In this document: in pieces, positions 13,776 to 15,645 of the stretch
How positions within the stretch are numbered: position 1 is the first letter of the stretch
Layout of the letters: every line of letters begins with the position of its first letter
From: Treponema sp.
GTDB taxonomy: Bacteria; Spirochaetota; Spirochaetia; Treponematales; Treponemataceae
Direction of reading: 5' to 3'
NCBI GenBank assembly: GCA_017453705.1
Contig: JAFTEK010000381.1
Coordinates: 1 to 15,645, forward strand
Length of the DNA stretch: 15,645 nucleotides
Translations under genes and position numbers: made by a program
Notes under the pieces: generated by a model
The model's database searches: none
What the model saw: the letters and a program-made list of their open reading frames with translations, nothing else
What the model was told of the DNA's origin: nothing

Positions 13776-14645
13776 TTACAGCCTGCACACGGCGTAGAGG
13801 GGAATGTTCACCAGCCAGTCCTGCTCAATATACTTGGCAAGGGAGAAACGGATTGCAGTATGGTTGCCGTATTTCTCCCTAAAGAAGGACAGGCTTTTGG
13901 AGCGGACGTTTTCTGATGCCTTGACTTCTATAGGGAGCATCTTTCCGTCCTTCTGGATGAGGAAGTCAAGCTCATAAGTTGCCTTCTCGCCGGAGTAATA
14001 ATATGGAACAAAATTCGTGTCACAGACAATCTGCTGCAGCACATACTGCTCTGTAATCGCCCCCTTGAATTCCGTGAAGAGGGTGTTTCCGTCCAGAATG
14101 GAGCGTGCGTCAAGACCGGCATGTGCCCCCAGAAGCCCCACGTCAACAAAGTAAAGCTTGTATGAGCTGAAGTCAGCATATGTCTTGAGCGGGATGGCGG
14201 GCTTGTGCACTTTGTTCACCTTGCTGATGAGTCCGCTGTCCTGCAAAATCTGTATGGCCTCCTCAAAGTCCTTTGAGCGTGCCCCTTCCTTTATCTTGCC
14301 AAAGAAGAACTTCTTGTTCTCCTTGGCAAGCTGGATGGGGATGGAGTTCCACACAAGCCGAACCTTGGAGATTTGCTCCTTGGGTATGTGCTTGCCAAAG
14401 TCATCCTCGTAGTCCTTCAGAATCTGTTCCTGCATCTGTCGGATTGTCTCATAGTCCTTGTGCTCTGTGAAGTAGCTCACTATTTCGGGCATCCCCCCGA
14501 CATACATATAGTTCTTGAGCCAGTAGACGAATGTTCCGTGGAAGTCGCACATGAGGGGCGTGTCATTTTCTGTCAGAAGTCCGGCCAGCTGGCCTTCCCC
14601 CATCGCATTGAGGAATTCGCGGAACGATAGGGGGTGCATTTCCAT
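13776..14645 (-). CDS. C-terminal part of a broken AAA_14/DUF4143 ATPase
   Basis: The 289-aa frame begins MEMHPLSFREFLNAMGEG, a segment that in intact relatives follows the sensor region, and continues through the whole DUF4143 part: YVGGMPEIVSYF, then QILKDYEDDFGK, YKLYFVDVGLLGAH and GAITEQYVLQQ, with the nuclease-like ELDF and EVKASEN (Glu240). No good Shine-Dalgarno site precedes ATG 14645, so independent translation is doubtful. It is the same frame as 14655-15065, interrupted only by TAG. Without the Walker motifs it cannot be an ATPase. The stop is TAA at 13776, one base after a 23-bp repeat array. Confidence 0.75.
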   Translation of the reverse strand: MEMHPLSFREFLNAMGEGQLAGLLTENDTPLMCDFHGTFVYWLKNYMYVGGMPEIVSYFTEHKDYETIRQMQEQILKDYEDDFGKHIPKEQISKVRLVWNSIPIQLAKENKKFFFGKIKEGARSKDFEEAIQILQDSGLISKVNKVHKPAIPLKTYADFSSYKLYFVDVGLLGAHAGLDARSILDGNTLFTEFKGAITEQYVLQQIVCDTNFVPYYYSGEKATYELDFLIQKDGKMLPIEVKASENVRSKSLSFFREKYGNHTAIRFSLAKYIEQDWLVNIPLYAVCRL

Positions 14646-14654
14646 TGTATCGAC

Positions 14655-15065
14655 CTAGCCGACGGGGAATGATATGCCTATGTGCAGGGCTATGCCGAGC
14701 AGGGAGCCTGCTGCCGTGACCGCGTACTGGGGGGCTTCCTCGCAGAAGTATTTGAGGGCTTCCAGGGCGCGGGGGCAGTCCTGTATTTCATCGAGGATTA
14801 TGAGGGTGTCTTTCGCTGTGATTTCAAGCTTGCATTCAAGCCCTATGTTGGCGATAATCCTTTCTAAATCCCAGTCCCCTTCAAAGACATCTTTCATCCG
14901 CTGGTTCTTAAAGAAGGTGACGTAGGCTGTTTTCTTGAAGCACCTTCTGCCAAATTCCTTGAGAACCCAGGTTTTTCCGACCTGCCTTGCCCCTTTCAAT
15001 ATGAGTGGCTTGCGGTTTTCCTTGTGTTTCCATACCGCCAGCCTTTCGATGATGTCCCTGTCCAT
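14655..15065 (-). CDS. N-terminal ATPase part of the broken AAA_14/DUF4143 gene
   Basis: The 136-aa product, MDRDIIERLAVWKHKENRKP onward, holds the whole nucleotide-binding core: Walker A GARQVGKT (25-32), Walker B ILDEIQDCP (90-98) and TAAGSLLG (118-124). It ends SFPVG at an in-frame TAG. I chose ATG 15065, with AAGGAGAG 7 bases upstream, over TTG 15086. If translated it would be a bare P-loop fragment without the DUF4143 half. A 33-bp tandem array begins 24 bp upstream of the start and covers its promoter region. Confidence 0.8.
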   Translation of the reverse strand: MDRDIIERLAVWKHKENRKPLILKGARQVGKTWVLKEFGRRCFKKTAYVTFFKNQRMKDVFEGDWDLERIIANIGLECKLEITAKDTLIILDEIQDCPRALEALKYFCEEAPQYAVTAAGSLLGIALHIGISFPVG

Positions 15066-15088
15066 ATCAATTCTCTCCTTGAGCAAAT

Positions 15089-15204
15089 TACATTTTTTCG
15101 GGGATGCTTTAATGCATTTTATACATTTTTTCGGGGATAATCAAGGCGGAAGTGTACACTTTTTCGTGGATGTTTTGGCGAATCTTTTACATTTTTTCGG
15201 GGAT
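15089..15204. repeat. 33-bp tandem array, four units
   Basis: TACATTTTTTCGGGGAT occurs at 15089, 15122 and 15188, with TACACTTTTTCGTGGAT at 15155: an exact 33-bp period of 17 conserved and 16 free bases. On the minus strand each unit holds AAAAAATGTA, so the nearest copies also provide -10-like TGTAAT and TATAAA. The remaining gap to 15398 holds a 7-bp hairpin (15235-15241/15254-15260) and otherwise nothing clear. Confidence 0.9.
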
Positions 15205-15398
15205 GCACGGTACTGCCGCTTTTGACGAAAGCTTTTGAAACTGAACAAAATTCGTTTCAAGAATCGCAAGGGGCAACGGATGCACAGCACCGTGTGTAGC
15301 ACACAAGGAGATTCTTGCTGGACTGTTTTCTTTTTCCACAGAATTCACTATTATATTGCTGTATAGGAAAAAGCTAGAATAACGAGGTTATAGACGAT

Positions 15399-15645
15399 AT
15401 GGATAAGAAATTGACACCAATGACGCTTTTGTGCGGCTACTTGGGTGCTGGCAAGACGACGCTCCTGAACAATGTGCTTAACAACCAGCAGGGCTACAAA
15501 GTCGCGGTCATCGTAAACGACATAGGCGAGGTCAACGTTGACGCTAAGCTCATCGCTGACGGAGCAAAAATCACTGACACTAGCAGCATTGTGCATCTTA
15601 CCAACGGCTGCATTTGTTGTACGCTCAAAACCCAGCTGGCACAGA
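15399..15645 (+). CDS. COG0523 (CobW-type) G3E GTPase, cut by the window edge
   Basis: The frame from ATG 15399 runs off the right edge after 82 codons. It starts [20 protein letters not shown] with the GxxGxGKTT P-loop, then [18 protein letters not shown] (the family's N-E-x-G-E-V-like switch, here NDIGEVNVD) and GCICCTL, the metal-binding CxCC motif. These proteins are GTP-dependent metal chaperones, often for zinc or for cobalt in cobamide or nitrile hydratase pathways; which metal cannot be told from this end. A weak GAGG lies 11 bases before the ATG. The gene is divergent from the broken ATPase across 333 bp. Intact members are about 300-400 aa. Confidence 0.92.
   Translation, partial: MDKKLTPMTLLCGYLGAGKTTLLNNVLNNQQGYKVAVIVNDIGEVNVDAKLIADGAKITDTSSIVHLTNGCICCTLKTQLAQ

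Larger units (their letters stand above)
13776..15065 (-). pseudogene. Full span of the ATPase gene split by one amber codon
   Basis: Reading straight through TAG at 14657-14655 gives a single 429-codon frame with every family motif in order and a normal length. The stop stands where relatives have GK or GR before VDT in SFPVG-x-VDT, so one AAG-to-TAG type change explains the break. Confidence 0.8.

Noticed and set aside
5284..14657. Possible amber (TAG) recoding, because TAG interrupts the ATPase and the toxin and precedes an in-frame tail at 5284
   Set aside because: TAG is a natural end elsewhere here: directly after the terminal Phe of the barrel protein and at the ends of the HigA-like, VapC and HisE frames. 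Nonsense mutations in accessory genes explain the cases better.
15089..15204. CRISPR-like array (17-bp repeats with 16-nt spacers)
   Set aside because: Repeats and spacers are too short, there are only four units, and no cas gene is present; iterons fit better.
14935..15225. Plus-strand frame with repeated HFFGD peptides
   Set aside because: The peptide repeat only reflects the 33-bp DNA period (11 codons), and half the frame is antisense to the ATPase.

Overview
This window looks like a chromosomal piece of a Treponema-type spirochaete with roughly 50% G+C. The pointers are a LacI-like sensor fused to a GGDEF domain, an MGDG-synthase-like glycosyltransferase coupled to a beta-barrel protein, relaxed spirochaetal lipoboxes, several ATPase/nuclease accessory genes of families common in such genomes, and a HisA-HisI-HisE fusion. 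The assignment rests on protein resemblance read by eye; there is no rRNA or other marker here.

Left part (1-6.9 kb). A conserved short protein runs off the left edge on the minus strand. It is separated by three consecutive perfect hairpins from a plus-strand LacI-type/GGDEF diguanylate cyclase (552-2522). Convergent to that is a minus-strand pair, glycosyltransferase then outer-membrane barrel, joined by an ATGA overlap (5057-2584). Upstream of the pair sit a start-less membrane-protein remnant and an AAA-ATPase-like/PD-(D/E)XK gene (6849-5284).

Middle part (6.9-10.8 kb) is an accessory, decaying region. It holds a small lipoprotein whose tail looks like a LuxR helix-turn-helix, two adjacent tandem arrays (periods 23 and 22 bp), a broken 3' gene end, a HigBA-like toxin-antitoxin pair whose toxin has an amber codon at position 8, and a VapBC pair between two identical 58-bp direct repeats. 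It also holds a two-copy dispersed repeat, one copy of which contains a long hairpin, a Big-like lipoprotein, and a very short transcription unit with its own promoter and terminator.

Right part (10.8-15.6 kb). Two AAA_14/DUF4143 ATPases lie on the minus strand, one intact (12032-10758) and one broken by an in-frame TAG (15065-13776). Each has a different iteron-like tandem array just upstream of its start: about nine 23-bp units and four 33-bp units. Between them is hisA-hisI-hisE as one gene, with a third 23-bp array right behind it. A COG0523/CobW GTPase starts at 15399 and runs off the right edge.

Two patterns run through the window. First, several genes have a good -35/-10 pair with the start codon exactly 6 nt after the -10 box, implying leaderless mRNAs; these lie beside genes with ordinary Shine-Dalgarno sites. 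Second, the intergenic regions contain five short-period tandem arrays, and the two ATPase genes have arrays at their promoters. All promoter and repeat calls were made by eye, without a database or folding program.
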